Part shown: positions 16,794 through 26,195 of the stretch, piece after piece
How positions within the stretch are numbered: the first letter of the stretch is position 1
Layout: every line of letters starts with the position of its first letter
Origin: an uncultured Bacteroidota bacterium
Lineage (GTDB): Bacteria; Bacteroidota; Bacteroidia; UKL13-3
DNA length: 64,000 nt
Direction of reading: 5' to 3'
NCBI GenBank assembly: GCA_903850915.1
Contig: CAINMV010000018.1
Span: 1-64,000, forward strand
Made by a program: the position numbers and the translations under genes
Notes under the pieces: generated by a model
What the model saw: the letters and a program-made list of their open reading frames with translations, nothing else
Database searches by the model: none
What the model was told of the DNA's origin: nothing

Positions 16794-17729
16794 TTATTCA
16801 ACCGATACGTAATATTTTATTTTCTCATAAATATCAGTTGTAACCAATATCACGTTTTTTAAATCGTCTATTTGTTTGAAATTTCCATGCTGCTGTTGGT
16901 AATTTACAATTGCATTTGCAATTTTATAACGGAGATAGGGGTGTTTTCTTAGCTCCTCGATATTGCCAGAATTAATGTTTAAGGTAGTAATTTTCGATAT
17001 GTCTATGGTTAAAAAAGGGGTTATTGAATCCAACAAAGTGGCGCGGAAACCATAAACCTCAATTAATTGCGATAAACTAACAAAACCACCCAATGCGACT
17101 CTATATTTAATGATACGGCGCGCATAGCCCATTCCGATGCCTGGTAAAAGATCAAGCGTTGCGGAATCAGCGGTGTTGATTTCGATCGTAAGTTTCTTTT
17201 TTTCAATATTTTGGGGAGGTTGCCCTACAAATTCTTTGATGCTGTTGTTTTCTGGCAGGGTGATATATGGACTTAGCGCTTCAAATTGAGTTTTTTTGAT
17301 GCTATATATCTTTTTAAAATCAGCTTTGCTTTTTATTTCACCAACTTTACTTCGATAATTTTGAATAATACGAATTTGTTTATTGGAGAGCCCCAATTTT
17401 TCAAACTCTTCGTTGCTTGCCGTATTGGGGTTAAAGGGAAAGTACAGCGTCGTATTAATTGTTTCATGATCAGAATTATCTTTTTCGGGATAAGAACCAA
17501 TATCGTTATCTTTTGAGGATAAATCTCTCCTATTAAGATCATCGAGTGCCTTTGCTTTTTCGATGATTAGCGAATTATTGAAAGGCTTTTGTGATATCAA
17601 ATTTTTGATATCACAAAAGAACCAAATGATGGTAGTTATAAAAAGTAAAGCGAGAGCGGCTTTATATTCTTTGCGTGAGAAAGTAAAATATTTTCTCAAC
17701 GCCTGGCTAAATTCAGGATCTATTTGCAT
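16794..17729 (-). CDS. membrane-anchored helix-hairpin-helix protein (ComEA-like)
   Basis: 311 residues: a short cytosolic N-terminus, one membrane span (about 24-43, ALALLFITTIIWFF), then an extracytoplasmic region with helix-hairpin-helix repeats. Examples are NPNTASNEEFEKLGLSNKQIRIIQNYR (about 100-126), NTADSATLDLLPGIGMGYARRIIKYR (about 185-210) and NINSGNIEELRKHPYLRYKIANAIVNYQ (about 250-277). Such HhH modules bind double-stranded DNA without sequence specificity. The layout resembles ComEA, the DNA receptor of competence, although it has more HhH units than classical ComEA. This is notable because comM, another transformation gene, is broken in this genome. Confidence 0.85.
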   Translation of the reverse strand: MQIDPEFSQALRKYFTFSRKEYKAALALLFITTIIWFFCDIKNLISQKPFNNSLIIEKAKALDDLNRRDLSSKDNDIGSYPEKDNSDHETINTTLYFPFNPNTASNEEFEKLGLSNKQIRIIQNYRSKVGEIKSKADFKKIYSIKKTQFEALSPYITLPENNSIKEFVGQPPQNIEKKKLTIEINTADSATLDLLPGIGMGYARRIIKYRVALGGFVSLSQLIEVYGFRATLLDSITPFLTIDISKITTLNINSGNIEELRKHPYLRYKIANAIVNYQQQHGNFKQIDDLKNVILVTTDIYEKIKYYVSVE

Positions 17730-17805
17730 AAGTATTTATTACCTACGAAAGTAGCGAAATACTTAATTAAAAAAAGTAATATTTTTGTGTATTAGAGCCC
17801 CAGGT

Positions 17806-19242
17806 CTATTTTAAAGCGCGACGCCTTTCAACATCTTTCCATAAATAATATACAGGAAATCCGAGAGCAACAATAAACAAGCCAATCAGGGTTTCACCGC
17901 GAGATGTATCGTTATATAACAGCGCAAAGCAAATGAAAGCAGTGATTAAAATATAGAGCATTGGAACATATGGATATCCGAATGCTTTATATGGACGCTC
18001 AGCATCGGGTTCGTTTTTTCTTAGGATAAACAACCCCCCGATGGTAAGCATATAAAATAAAAGCGACGCAAACGTTGCGTAAGTGAGCAATGCACCATAT
18101 TTTCCAGACAGGCAAAGAATTGAAGCCCAAGCGCATTGCACCCATAGAGCATAAGCAGGCACTCCGTTTTTGTTTATTTCGGCAGCTTTGGTAAAAAACA
18201 AACCATCTTTAGCCATTGTTTGAAATAGTCGACCGCCGGCCAAAATAATACCATTGTTGCAACCGAAAGTAGAGACCATAATAAGTGCCGCCATAAGGTA
18301 TTTAGCAACACTTCCAAAGATGACGCTTACAGCAGCCGTTCCAACACGGTTTTCAGCCGCATTTTGTATTTCGCTCATAGGCAATAAAGCAAGGTATGCG
18401 ATGTTTGCAAGGCAATAGATAATAGTTACAATAAAAGTTCCCCAGAATAAACTTAAAGGAATATTTCGTTTCGGGTTTTCAATTTCAGCTGCAATGAATG
18501 TAACGTTGTTCCATGCGTCGCTACTAAATAGAGGATTAATTATAGAGGCTCCCAATGCAATAGCAAGGCCCCAACCCGATAACGGAATCCATTCTTTAGT
18601 TATTGTGCCATCCACCATTATTGAGCTAGTGGTACTTGCCTGCCAAGCGTTGCTAAAGTTTTCCCACAATGTATTTCCTTTTAATCCATAAATTAAACCC
18701 ACAAAGATTAGCCCAAATAATGCGATAAGTTTAGCAGAAGTAAAAACCAGTTGAATTATCTTTCCGTTATTTATTCCTTGCGTGTTTATGTATGTTAAGA
18801 ACACAATTAGAGCAATAGCGAGTAATTGAGAATAATGAACGGTAAATTCGAATGTTCCTATCGTTATAGCATTAAAAACAGGGTTGATTAAAAACGGAAA
18901 AAACTCACCGGCATAGTTAGCAAAAGCTACTGCTACGGCGGCGATAACGCCTGTTTGAATTACTGTAAAAACGGTCCATCCATATAAAAAAGCAGTGAGT
19001 TTATTATAAGCTCGCTGAATATATACATATTGTCCGCCTGCTGTTGGCATCATTCCCGCTAATTCGCCATAGCTAAGAGCGGCAATTATTGTGATTACTC
19101 CTGTAATAAGCCATAGTGCCATCATCCAACCAGCACTGCCCAAATCGCGGGCCATAAAAGTGCTTACTATAAAAATTCCGGAGCCTATCATACTACCGGA
19201 AACGAGCAACGTTGCATCTAAAAGTGATAATTTTTTCATCAA
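17806..19242 (-). CDS. APC family amino acid permease
   Basis: Twelve-span amino acid/polyamine/organocation transporter of 478 residues in the inner membrane. The first helix carries the substrate-binding break SGSMIGSGIFIV. Helix 6 follows ALGASIINPLFSSDAWNNVTFIAAEIENPKRNIP, and the C-terminal half has the KAFGYPYVPMLYI loop typical of LAT-like permeases. Its start is 2 bp from the stop of the second permease gene, so the two are co-transcribed. The substrate cannot be deduced. Confidence 0.93.
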   Translation of the reverse strand: MMKKLSLLDATLLVSGSMIGSGIFIVSTFMARDLGSAGWMMALWLITGVITIIAALSYGELAGMMPTAGGQYVYIQRAYNKLTAFLYGWTVFTVIQTGVIAAVAVAFANYAGEFFPFLINPVFNAITIGTFEFTVHYSQLLAIALIVFLTYINTQGINNGKIIQLVFTSAKLIALFGLIFVGLIYGLKGNTLWENFSNAWQASTTSSIMVDGTITKEWIPLSGWGLAIALGASIINPLFSSDAWNNVTFIAAEIENPKRNIPLSLFWGTFIVTIIYCLANIAYLALLPMSEIQNAAENRVGTAAVSVIFGSVAKYLMAALIMVSTFGCNNGIILAGGRLFQTMAKDGLFFTKAAEINKNGVPAYALWVQCAWASILCLSGKYGALLTYATFASLLFYMLTIGGLFILRKNEPDAERPYKAFGYPYVPMLYILITAFICFALLYNDTSRGETLIGLFIVALGFPVYYLWKDVERRRALK

Positions 19243-19243
19243 T

Positions 19244-20716
19244 TTATTTATTGAGTTTACTATTGTTTTTTGAATATGTGAAATAAATAACTAGACCGAT
19301 TAATAGCCAAACGCCTAAACGCAACCAATTGGTCCAGCCTAGTCCTAATATCATAAGGAAGCAAACCAATATACCTAGAATAGGGACAAAAGGCACAAAT
19401 GGTGTTTTAAACTTCCGAGGTAACTCAGGGTTTGTTTTTCTTAAAATAATAACACCAGCGCATACTAGCATAAAGGCAAACAACGTTCCTATACTTGTCA
19501 TGTCGCCCACAATATCACCTGGAATAAAGGCGGCGAATAAGCCAACAATTACTAAAATAAACAAGTTTGCTTTGTATGGTGTTTTATATTTCGGATGAAT
19601 TTCTCCTAGTGCCTTTGGCAATAAACCATCGAGGCTCATACTATAAAAAACACGAGATTGGCCTAATAGCATCACTAAAATTACAGAAGAGAATCCGGCA
19701 AGAATAGCAATTGTAACGAGCTGTGCGAGCCAGTCGTAACCAATCATGTATTTATGAATAACAAAAGCAACTGAGGCTTCCTTACCATTAGTTCTAAAGT
19801 CTTCTACGGTTCCAATACCGGTAAGTACATGGGCAAAAAGAATATATAAAATAGTACAAATTACCAACGATCCAAGAATTCCGATAGGCATATCTTTAGA
19901 CGGATTTTTAGCTTCTTGAGCGGCAGTACTAACAGCATCAAAACCAATGAATGCGAAGAAAACGACCCCTGCAGCTCCTATGACACCCCAGAAACCGCCA
20001 AAATTATGAGAAATATTTTGTGAGTCTACATACGTAGAAGAAGGTGGAATATAAGGCGTATGGTTTTCCACATTGATAAACCCCCAACCTAAAACAATAA
20101 TCATTATTACTATTGCCACTTTGGCAACTACAATTATTCCATTGACAAGTGACGATTCTTGTGTGCCCTTTATAAGCAACAAACTAAGCAAGGCAACAAT
20201 AATAAATGCGGGAAGGTTCACCATTCCATGAATACCAGTTGTAGACATTTCGAAAGGGGAGTGACACCACTGATAGGGTATAGCCTGCCAATGCAACACA
20301 TTTACTAGTAAGTTGTTTAAATACTCACTCCACGCAATACCAACAGTTGCGGCTCCTACGGCATATTCTAGAATCAAATCCCATCCAATTATCCATGCTA
20401 TAAATTCACCCATGGTAGCATAACTATAGGTGTAGGCACTTCCGGAAATCGGAATGGATGAGGAGAGTTCAGCATAACATAATCCAGCCAAACCGCAACC
20501 AATAGCAGCAACTATAAAACCCAACGTTACGGATGGTCCGGCATTTTGCGCAGCAGCAGCAGCTGTTCGAACAAAAAGACCCGCTCCGATGATAGCACCG
20601 ATTCCTAGTGCTACTAAATTTGTTGATGAAAGGGTTCGTTTTAAACCCTTCTCTGTTTCACTAGAGCTCATCATTAAATCGTTAATTGACTTTTTACGCC
20701 ATAAAAAACTTGCCAT
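19244..20716 (-). CDS. APC family amino acid permease, CAT-like
   Basis: 490 residues, about 12-14 membrane spans. The cationic amino acid transporter-like N-terminus has a cytosolic helix then LVALGIGAIIGAGLFVRTA, followed by GPSVTLGFIVAAIGCGLAGLCYAEL and FFAFIGFDAVSTAAQEAKNPSKDMPIGI. The last is a strong signature of the YfnA/CAT branch, so cationic or broad amino acid uptake is likely. It is the first gene of a two-permease operon. Divergent from the CHR transporter gene, with 70 bp between starts. Confidence 0.93.
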   Translation of the reverse strand: MASFLWRKKSINDLMMSSSETEKGLKRTLSSTNLVALGIGAIIGAGLFVRTAAAAAQNAGPSVTLGFIVAAIGCGLAGLCYAELSSSIPISGSAYTYSYATMGEFIAWIIGWDLILEYAVGAATVGIAWSEYLNNLLVNVLHWQAIPYQWCHSPFEMSTTGIHGMVNLPAFIIVALLSLLLIKGTQESSLVNGIIVVAKVAIVIMIIVLGWGFINVENHTPYIPPSSTYVDSQNISHNFGGFWGVIGAAGVVFFAFIGFDAVSTAAQEAKNPSKDMPIGILGSLVICTILYILFAHVLTGIGTVEDFRTNGKEASVAFVIHKYMIGYDWLAQLVTIAILAGFSSVILVMLLGQSRVFYSMSLDGLLPKALGEIHPKYKTPYKANLFILVIVGLFAAFIPGDIVGDMTSIGTLFAFMLVCAGVIILRKTNPELPRKFKTPFVPFVPILGILVCFLMILGLGWTNWLRLGVWLLIGLVIYFTYSKNNSKLNK

Positions 20717-20786
20717 ATTATCCTAGATTATTTTTGCAATATAAAAATTAATTGCAATATACAGTGGAAGCCATTATTTTTACCGA

Positions 20787-21962
20787 GTGAAGTTACGAAA
20801 TTTTATTTTTTTACGTGACGTCTTTATTCTTGCTTGTACCGCCTTTGGTGGCCCTCAGGTTCACCTTTCTATGTTTTTAAAAAAGCTAGTTAATCAGCGC
20901 CATTATTTAAGCGAGGATGAATTTTTAGAAATCACAGCTTTATGCAATGTTCTTCCTGGACCATCTTCTACCCAAACGATAACAGCGATTGGCTATAAAC
21001 AAGGAGGTCCATTACTGGCATTGATTACATTATTAATTTGGGCATTACCGGCATCTATATTAATTACATTAATAGTATTGGGATTCACCTTTTTTCCTGT
21101 TATCGATTTAGGATTCACAAAATTTATTATACAAATGGCCATTGGTTTTATCTTGGCTGGTGCCTACACGATGGGTAAAACAGTGGTTCACGACAAGCTA
21201 AGTATTATATTATTTTTTTTAGCTGCGCTAGTAGGCGTTTTATTTCCAACGCCGTATGTTTATCCACTTGTAATTGTAATAGGCGCTGTAGCGGCCAATA
21301 TATTTATTAAAGGATATATTTTTGAGCCCGTCGAGGGTGTTAAAATAAAATGGCGATACCTTGTTGCCTTTTTTAGTGTTTTAATTATTGCTGCCATAGT
21401 AGGTAAAGTTTCGCAACACCGAACAGTGCTACTGTTTGAAAACACGTATAGGTTTGGGAGTATGGTTTATGGTGGTGGAAATGTGCTTGTACCTTTGATG
21501 TATGAGCAATTTGTGGCATTCAAGCACTATATGACACCACACGAATTCTCGGTAGGTTATGGTTTGGTGCAGGCTTTACCAGGACCTATTTTTACACTTG
21601 GCACGTACACCTTTGGAATGAGTATGAGGGATTTTGGAGTTTGGTGGCAATTGGCGGGTTGTTTTTTGGGAATGATAGCTATTTTTTTACCTGGAGCGTT
21701 ACTTATTTTCTTTTTTTATCCGATTTGGCAACAGGTAAAAAGATATCCTATATTTAAGAAATCGGTGCAGGGAAGCAATGCGGTATCAACGGGTTTAATA
21801 CTTTCAGCAGCCATAATATTATCTAGGCCTATTTTGGAGCAAGGAAGTTTGCAAATTCAGAGTGCAATTTTAATTACTACCACATTTCTACTTGTTGCCT
21901 TCACAAAAATCCCATCACCTTATATTGTAATAGCGGCCATACTTCTTGGATTTGTTTATTAA
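20787..21962 (+). CDS. chrA: CHR family chromate ion transporter
   Basis: Two-domain CHR transporter (391 aa, inner membrane). The first CHR domain has FGGPQVHLSMF and CNVLPGPSSTQTITAIGY. The second, after about residue 195, has YGGGNVLVPLMYEQF and QALPGPIFTLGTYTFGM. This is a full-length bidomain protein of the kind that exports chromate, though many homologues have no proven chromate phenotype. The reading frame begins at a GTG at 20787, and no ATG gives a better N-terminus. It is followed closely by an exported-protein gene. Confidence 0.88.
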   Translation: MKLRNFIFLRDVFILACTAFGGPQVHLSMFLKKLVNQRHYLSEDEFLEITALCNVLPGPSSTQTITAIGYKQGGPLLALITLLIWALPASILITLIVLGFTFFPVIDLGFTKFIIQMAIGFILAGAYTMGKTVVHDKLSIILFFLAALVGVLFPTPYVYPLVIVIGAVAANIFIKGYIFEPVEGVKIKWRYLVAFFSVLIIAAIVGKVSQHRTVLLFENTYRFGSMVYGGGNVLVPLMYEQFVAFKHYMTPHEFSVGYGLVQALPGPIFTLGTYTFGMSMRDFGVWWQLAGCFLGMIAIFLPGALLIFFFYPIWQQVKRYPIFKKSVQGSNAVSTGLILSAAIILSRPILEQGSLQIQSAILITTTFLLVAFTKIPSPYIVIAAILLGFVY

Positions 21963-21998
21963 TAGAATAAAATTGTAATATTGCTTATGTGTTTCAAA

Positions 21999-22826
21999 AT
22001 GAAAATAGCTATACCCCTAATTCTTTTTTTCTTTTTTGCATTTAACCTTGCAAATGCCCAAAGCACAGAAATAGGATTACACTATCAGCCCAATAAATTT
22101 CATCTTACAAATCCAGCCGAGAAATCGACTACTAGTGAATATTCCCAAGTAGCTTCTACATTGGCTAGCGGGCGTTCTATCGGTATCTTTATAAATCGTA
22201 TCACCAACAAACAAAATGGATTTCAGGCAGATTTGGATTTTATGAGTCAACGTCAAAATTATAATTATTCCTCTTTGCTTGCAAATACAAATACCATTTA
22301 TACTCGCCTTAATACCTTTAATTTAGGCGTTTCTCATAATTTCTATTTTTGGGATTATGAAAATGACGACAACATCTTTTTTAGTTATGGCTTGAGTGGC
22401 AGATTTTTAATGAATTATACGGATTATTATAATGTAGAGATAGAAACCAAGATAAATGGTGTTGCACAAACAGACGCAAAAACCACGATTATTGAGAACG
22501 ACAACCTTATTACCACAGTAACACATAACGACACGCTGCAACTAGCGGGAGCAGAGGCAAAAACCGGAGCTTCACGTTACAGCAGTATTAATGTCGGCGC
22601 TAATTTTGGAATACACTTTTTACATTATTTTTCTGATAATTTTGCTTTAACAGCAGGCGCAAAGGCAATAGTTTATTTTATGGATCCAGAAAACAAAGCA
22701 TCAGAATTTTGGAGCACTACCTCAAAATTTAAATATAGTAATATTGCTACAGATGATAAAAGAGTGGCATCCAAGATGAGTTCTTTTGGAGTATCATTAT
22801 CTTTAGTTTATTGCTTGGGTAGATAG
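21999..22826 (+). CDS. exported hypothetical protein, probable outer-membrane barrel
   Basis: The ATG at 21999 gives a clean signal peptide (MKIAIPLILFFFFAFNLANAQ) cleaved after Ala-Gln-type residues. The frame is open to 21981, but that would bury the signal. The mature part, about 255 residues, alternates aromatic and polar residues in strand-like runs (GFQADLDFMSQRQNYNY, NTFNLGVSHNFYFW) and ends in SFGVSLSLVYCLGR. This fits a small beta-barrel. No family recognised. It follows chrA by 36 bp and may share its transcript. Confidence 0.7.
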   Translation: MKIAIPLILFFFFAFNLANAQSTEIGLHYQPNKFHLTNPAEKSTTSEYSQVASTLASGRSIGIFINRITNKQNGFQADLDFMSQRQNYNYSSLLANTNTIYTRLNTFNLGVSHNFYFWDYENDDNIFFSYGLSGRFLMNYTDYYNVEIETKINGVAQTDAKTTIIENDNLITTVTHNDTLQLAGAEAKTGASRYSSINVGANFGIHFLHYFSDNFALTAGAKAIVYFMDPENKASEFWSTTSKFKYSNIATDDKRVASKMSSFGVSLSLVYCLGR

Positions 22827-22839
22827 GCTATTTGTGTTA

Positions 22840-23178
22840 TTACCCGCCCGCCTTTTTAGCTTTGTAGCCAACTTTCGTTAAATAGGTTATAATTTTATCT
22901 CGAGCATCACCCTGAATAATTATTTCTCCTTCCTTGGCACTTCCACCAGCCCCACATAGTTGCTTCATTTTTTTCCCTAGGTCTTCCAAATCCTCTTCCT
23001 TACCTATAAACCCCTTCACCACAGTTGATACCTTACCACCTTTGCCCCTTTCTAACCAAACGCGTAAATCTTGCTTCGATGGTGGAATGGTTTCTAAGGC
23101 TTGGTTTTCCTCCGTAAATTCAAAATTTGGATTTGTGCTATAAACGACACCTTGTTTATTTTTATTCTTATTGCTCAT
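22840..23178 (-). CDS. SUI1/YciH-like translation initiation factor
   Basis: 112-residue member of the SUI1/eIF1 family (bacterial YciH), thought to tune initiation-codon selection on the 30S subunit. The C-terminal SUI1 fold is clear: VWLERGKGGKVSTVVKGF, then LGKKMKQLCGAGGSAKEGEIIIQGDARDKIITYL. The N-terminal 35 residues are a variable basic tail. Its start is 2 bp from the stop of the thioesterase gene, so the two are probably co-transcribed. Confidence 0.93.
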   Translation of the reverse strand: MSNKNKNKQGVVYSTNPNFEFTEENQALETIPPSKQDLRVWLERGKGGKVSTVVKGFIGKEEDLEDLGKKMKQLCGAGGSAKEGEIIIQGDARDKIITYLTKVGYKAKKAGG

Positions 23179-23180
23179 TG

Positions 23181-23582
23181 CTAGCGTAGTTTTTTTATTT
23201 CGTAAAATAGTTTTTCTAGTCTATCTCGTTTAATTATTTTTTGACCCTGCGACCCTTTAGCGATAATACGCTGTCCTTCTCTTGCTTCCCAGTTGCAGTT
23301 TATTGTATTTCCGTGAAGTTCCGTTATTTCTGCTTCGAAAGTGATTTCAGCCCCTAATAATGCGGGTGCCAAATGGTTGACATGAACAAAAGTACCAATA
23401 CCCTCCTCATCCTCTTCCTTCATCTCTAAAACGAAAAGTCGACAGCACCATTCTGCATCGCGCGCTATAGCGAATGTAGAATACACGGGATGCACGGTGC
23501 CACTTTCGAACGTTGCCAAGTCTCCACCAATAACGACGTGAGAATGCATTTTTTTGTTTCCTAGAGTAAAAATATCTTTCAT
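23181..23582 (-). CDS. hotdog-fold thioesterase, FlK-like
   Basis: A 133-residue single hotdog domain. The pattern TVHPVYSTFAIARDAEWCCRLFVLEM then GIGTFVHVNHLAPALLGAEITFEAEI and the strand NCNWEAREGQRIIAKGSQGQKII resembles the fluoroacetyl-CoA-thioesterase-like group of acyl-CoA thioesterases. The likely reaction is hydrolysis of a small acyl-CoA, with unknown substrate. It is the first gene of a two-gene unit with the SUI1-like gene. Divergent from the SDR gene, whose promoter lies in the 182-bp gap. Confidence 0.8.
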   Translation of the reverse strand: MKDIFTLGNKKMHSHVVIGGDLATFESGTVHPVYSTFAIARDAEWCCRLFVLEMKEEDEEGIGTFVHVNHLAPALLGAEITFEAEITELHGNTINCNWEAREGQRIIAKGSQGQKIIKRDRLEKLFYEIKKLR

Positions 23583-23727
23583 TTTAGTAGAGTAGCTTTT
23601 TTTATGAAGCAGCTAACAAAAGTAATCGGATTCATTCATATTCAAAAGTCTCATAAGCTTAAATTCCAAGATGTAGAATTGTTTTTTCAGTATTTTTGTT
23701 TATGTGAAAATATGTGGAATAAATTAA

Positions 23728-23757
23728 TTTGTACACGTCACGAATACGGTAAATTTG
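23728..23757 (+). promoter_or_regulatory. Bacteroidota promoter for the SDR-SRPBCC-TspO run
   Basis: TTTG at 23728-23731, an 18-bp spacer, then TAAATTTG at 23750-23757, matching -33 TTTG and -7 TAnnTTTG. The ATG at 23765 is only 7 bp downstream, so the mRNA would be nearly leaderless. Confidence 0.5.
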
Positions 23758-23764
23758 TAAACTA

Positions 23765-24481
23765 ATGATAGAAAGCAGCACAACACAAAAAACATTTTTA
23801 ATAGCTGGAGGTAGCAGTGGTATCGGCTATCAGCTATCTTGTATTCTTGAAAAAGAAGGACACAAAGTAATTGTATTATCACGGAATCGGAAATCGCTTA
23901 GTGAAACAATAACCCACCATAGTGTTGATTTCTCTGAAGATGTTCTTTCGTTTCCTGAACTTGAAATGCCGTTGCACGGTATCGCTTATCTTCCAGGAAG
24001 TATTAACCTTAAACCTTTCAAAGCTTTTACCAGGGCCGATTTTATAGCTGATTTTTCTTTAAATGTTTTAGGCGCAACTGAAACAATAAAAAAGTACTTA
24101 CCTAATTTAAACAAGGCGTCTCACTCAAAAGTTGTGCTTGTAAGTTCTGTGGCGGCTACAATTGGGATGCCTTATCATGCGCTTGTAGGTGCAAGTAAAG
24201 GTGCAATTGAAGGGCTAACAAAAACATTAGCTGCGGAGTTGGCTCCAAATATAAATGTTAACGCCATTGCCCCATCTTTGACTGACACACCAATGGCAGA
24301 AAAGTTTCTTAACACAGAAGAAAAAAGAAATGCAGGCATGGGAAGACACCCGATGCAACAAGTAGGTTCGGCTTATGATATGGCACAGTTAATCGCATTT
24401 TTACTTTCTATACAAGCTAATTTTATAAGTGGACAAATAATTCATGCCGATGGAGGCATGAGCAGCATTAGAAAATTTTAA
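23765..24481 (+). CDS. SDR family oxidoreductase
   Basis: Short-chain dehydrogenase of 238 residues. It has the NAD(P) motif GGSSGIG near the N-terminus, the catalytic Ser in VVLVSSVAA, YHALVGASKGAIEGL in place of the classical YxxxK helix, and NAIAPSLTDTPM. The usual YxAsK tyrosine appears as Tyr in MPYHALVGASK, with the Lys 8 residues on rather than 4, so the catalytic tetrad may be altered. The substrate is unknown. First gene of a close run with SRPBCC, TspO and flavin reductase genes, of a kind often seen near photolyase and carotenoid genes in Bacteroidota. Confidence 0.88.
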   Translation: MIESSTTQKTFLIAGGSSGIGYQLSCILEKEGHKVIVLSRNRKSLSETITHHSVDFSEDVLSFPELEMPLHGIAYLPGSINLKPFKAFTRADFIADFSLNVLGATETIKKYLPNLNKASHSKVVLVSSVAATIGMPYHALVGASKGAIEGLTKTLAAELAPNINVNAIAPSLTDTPMAEKFLNTEEKRNAGMGRHPMQQVGSAYDMAQLIAFLLSIQANFISGQIIHADGGMSSIRKF

Positions 24482-24499
24482 TAATTCCTATTTAAACTT

Positions 24500-24949
24500 A
24501 TGGTAACAAAACTAGTACAAGAACAATTTTTACCCATTACCTTAGATGAAGCATGGCATTTTTTTGCCACACCAAAGAATCTAAACGAAGTAACGCCAAA
24601 GGATATGATTTTTGAAATCACATCTGACTTACCTGATACGATGTATGAAGGTTTATTTATAACGTATAGAATAAAACCAATGTTTAACATACCACTCTAT
24701 TGGTGTACAGAAATTACACATATTAACGATCATGTTTTTTTTGTGGATGAACAGCGTCAAGGGCCATACCTTATTTGGCACCATGAGCATCATTTTAAAG
24801 CAGTAGATGGAGGTGTTCTTATGACCGATATTTTGCATTATGATATTGGTAAATCTATTTTTGGTTGGATTGCTGGTAAATTATTTGTCCATCAGAAGGT
24901 AAAAAAAATTTTTAATTATCGTTATCAAACACTAGAGACTTTTTTTTAA
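24500..24949 (+). CDS. SRPBCC family ligand-binding protein
   Basis: 149 residues of the START/Bet v1-like SRPBCC fold. The N-terminus LVQEQFLPITLDEAWHFFATPKNLNEVTPKDMIFEI and the middle WCTEITHINDHVFFVDEQRQGPYLIWHHEHHFKAVDGGVLMTDILHYDIG are typical of the CoxG/polyketide-cyclase-like group. It probably binds a small hydrophobic ligand in a cavity. It starts 18 bp after the SDR and is followed 3 bp later by the TspO-like gene, so all three are likely one transcript. Confidence 0.88.
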   Translation: MVTKLVQEQFLPITLDEAWHFFATPKNLNEVTPKDMIFEITSDLPDTMYEGLFITYRIKPMFNIPLYWCTEITHINDHVFFVDEQRQGPYLIWHHEHHFKAVDGGVLMTDILHYDIGKSIFGWIAGKLFVHQKVKKIFNYRYQTLETFF

Positions 24950-24952
24950 ACA

Positions 24953-25423
24953 ATGAATAAGCTAGGATTAAAACTACTTGTTAGTGTTGTTTTCTGTATG
25001 GCACTAGGTGCGCTTAGTGGCTTAAGCACTATGCGAGGTATTATTGAATGGTACCCGAAAATTGCTAAGCCATCATGGAATCCACCGAACGAGATTTTTG
25101 GACCAGTTTGGTCTTTGCTTTATGCGCTTATGGGAATAGCTTTAGGGCTAATTTGGCATAAACCGAAGGAAGGAAAAAATAAGGTGATAATATATTTTAT
25201 TATTCAATTGGCTCTAAATTTATTTTGGTCGATTTTGTTCTTTGTTTTTCATGAGGTTGGTTGGGCTTTTTTGGAGCTTCTATTAATGTGGATTATGATA
25301 TTTCTTACTATACGATCCTTTTATTCAATTAATAAAATAGCGGCATATTTATTATTGCCTTATATATGCTGGGTAAGTTTTGCGGGTATATTAAATTTTA
25401 CCATTTGGAACTTAGGCAGGTAG
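24953..25423 (+). CDS. TspO/MBR family tryptophan-rich membrane protein
   Basis: Five-span TspO/peripheral benzodiazepine receptor homologue (156 aa), a porphyrin/sterol-binding membrane protein implicated in tetrapyrrole and oxidative stress responses. Diagnostic segments: KPSWNPPNEIFGPVWSLLYALMGIALGLIW, LALNLFWSILFFVFH and YICWVSFAGILNFTIW. The conserved Trp residues and the PxWxPP motif are intact. It lies in the SDR-SRPBCC-TspO run. Confidence 0.95.
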   Translation: MNKLGLKLLVSVVFCMALGALSGLSTMRGIIEWYPKIAKPSWNPPNEIFGPVWSLLYALMGIALGLIWHKPKEGKNKVIIYFIIQLALNLFWSILFFVFHEVGWAFLELLLMWIMIFLTIRSFYSINKIAAYLLLPYICWVSFAGILNFTIWNLGR

Positions 25424-25452
25424 TTTTTTTAATATAGGTTAATATTTTAAAT

Positions 25453-26082
25453 ATGGAAATCAATAAGGAAGATCTTGAAAATTATCCTAATCGATATAGG
25501 GCGACTTTAATTAATTCCTTGTCAGGAATAAAGACGGCTGTTTTGGTAGGCACACAATCCAAAGAAGGGGTTACTAATTTAGCTATTTTTAATTCGTTGA
25601 TTCACATTGGTGCCAATCCGCCAAGATATGGATTGTTGTTTAGGCCAGACACGGTTCGTAGGCATACCTTGGAGAATATTTTAGCAGCCAAGGAATATAC
25701 GCTTAATTATTTAACCGCAAAAAATGCCAGTAAAGCACATCAAACTTCGGCGAAGTATTCTGATGGCTTCTCAGAATTTGATATGATAGGGTTTGAGCCA
25801 GTATTTAATGAGGTTTCATCAGCACCATTTGTCGCTGATGCCATTGTAAAAATAGCCATGCAATTTGAGGAGAGAATAGATATCAATATTAATGGAACAA
25901 TTTTAATTGTTGGTCGTTTGGTGAATATAGAAGTCGACAAAAAACTTATAAAAGAGGATGGTTTCGTTGCTTTGCACGAACTTGATTTATTAGCCTGTTC
26001 CGGATTGGATGCCTATTATAGCACTAGCTTTCTGGGAAGATATCGTTATGCCAAGCCCGAGCAGCATCCAGAAATGCTATAA
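25453..26082 (+). CDS. flavin reductase-like FMN-binding protein
   Basis: 209 residues of the flavin reductase / flavoredoxin (PNPOx-like split barrel) family: NSLSGIKTAVLVGTQSKEGVTNLAIFNSLIHIGANPPRYGLLFRP binds FMN, followed by HTLENILAAKEYTLNYL and SEFDMIGFEPVF. Found 30 bp after the TspO-like gene. It could reduce flavin for a partner oxygenase or itself be a quinone/flavin reductase. The physiological partner is not evident. Confidence 0.88.
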   Translation: MEINKEDLENYPNRYRATLINSLSGIKTAVLVGTQSKEGVTNLAIFNSLIHIGANPPRYGLLFRPDTVRRHTLENILAAKEYTLNYLTAKNASKAHQTSAKYSDGFSEFDMIGFEPVFNEVSSAPFVADAIVKIAMQFEERIDININGTILIVGRLVNIEVDKKLIKEDGFVALHELDLLACSGLDAYYSTSFLGRYRYAKPEQHPEML

Positions 26083-26195
26083 TTACCCAACATTTTGAAA
26101 AACCGAGACTAGTTTTTTTATTATTGCCAGATAAGTCAAAAAAAATCGTCTAAATTATACAAACCCATTAAAAGTATTATTTTATACTAGTTAAG

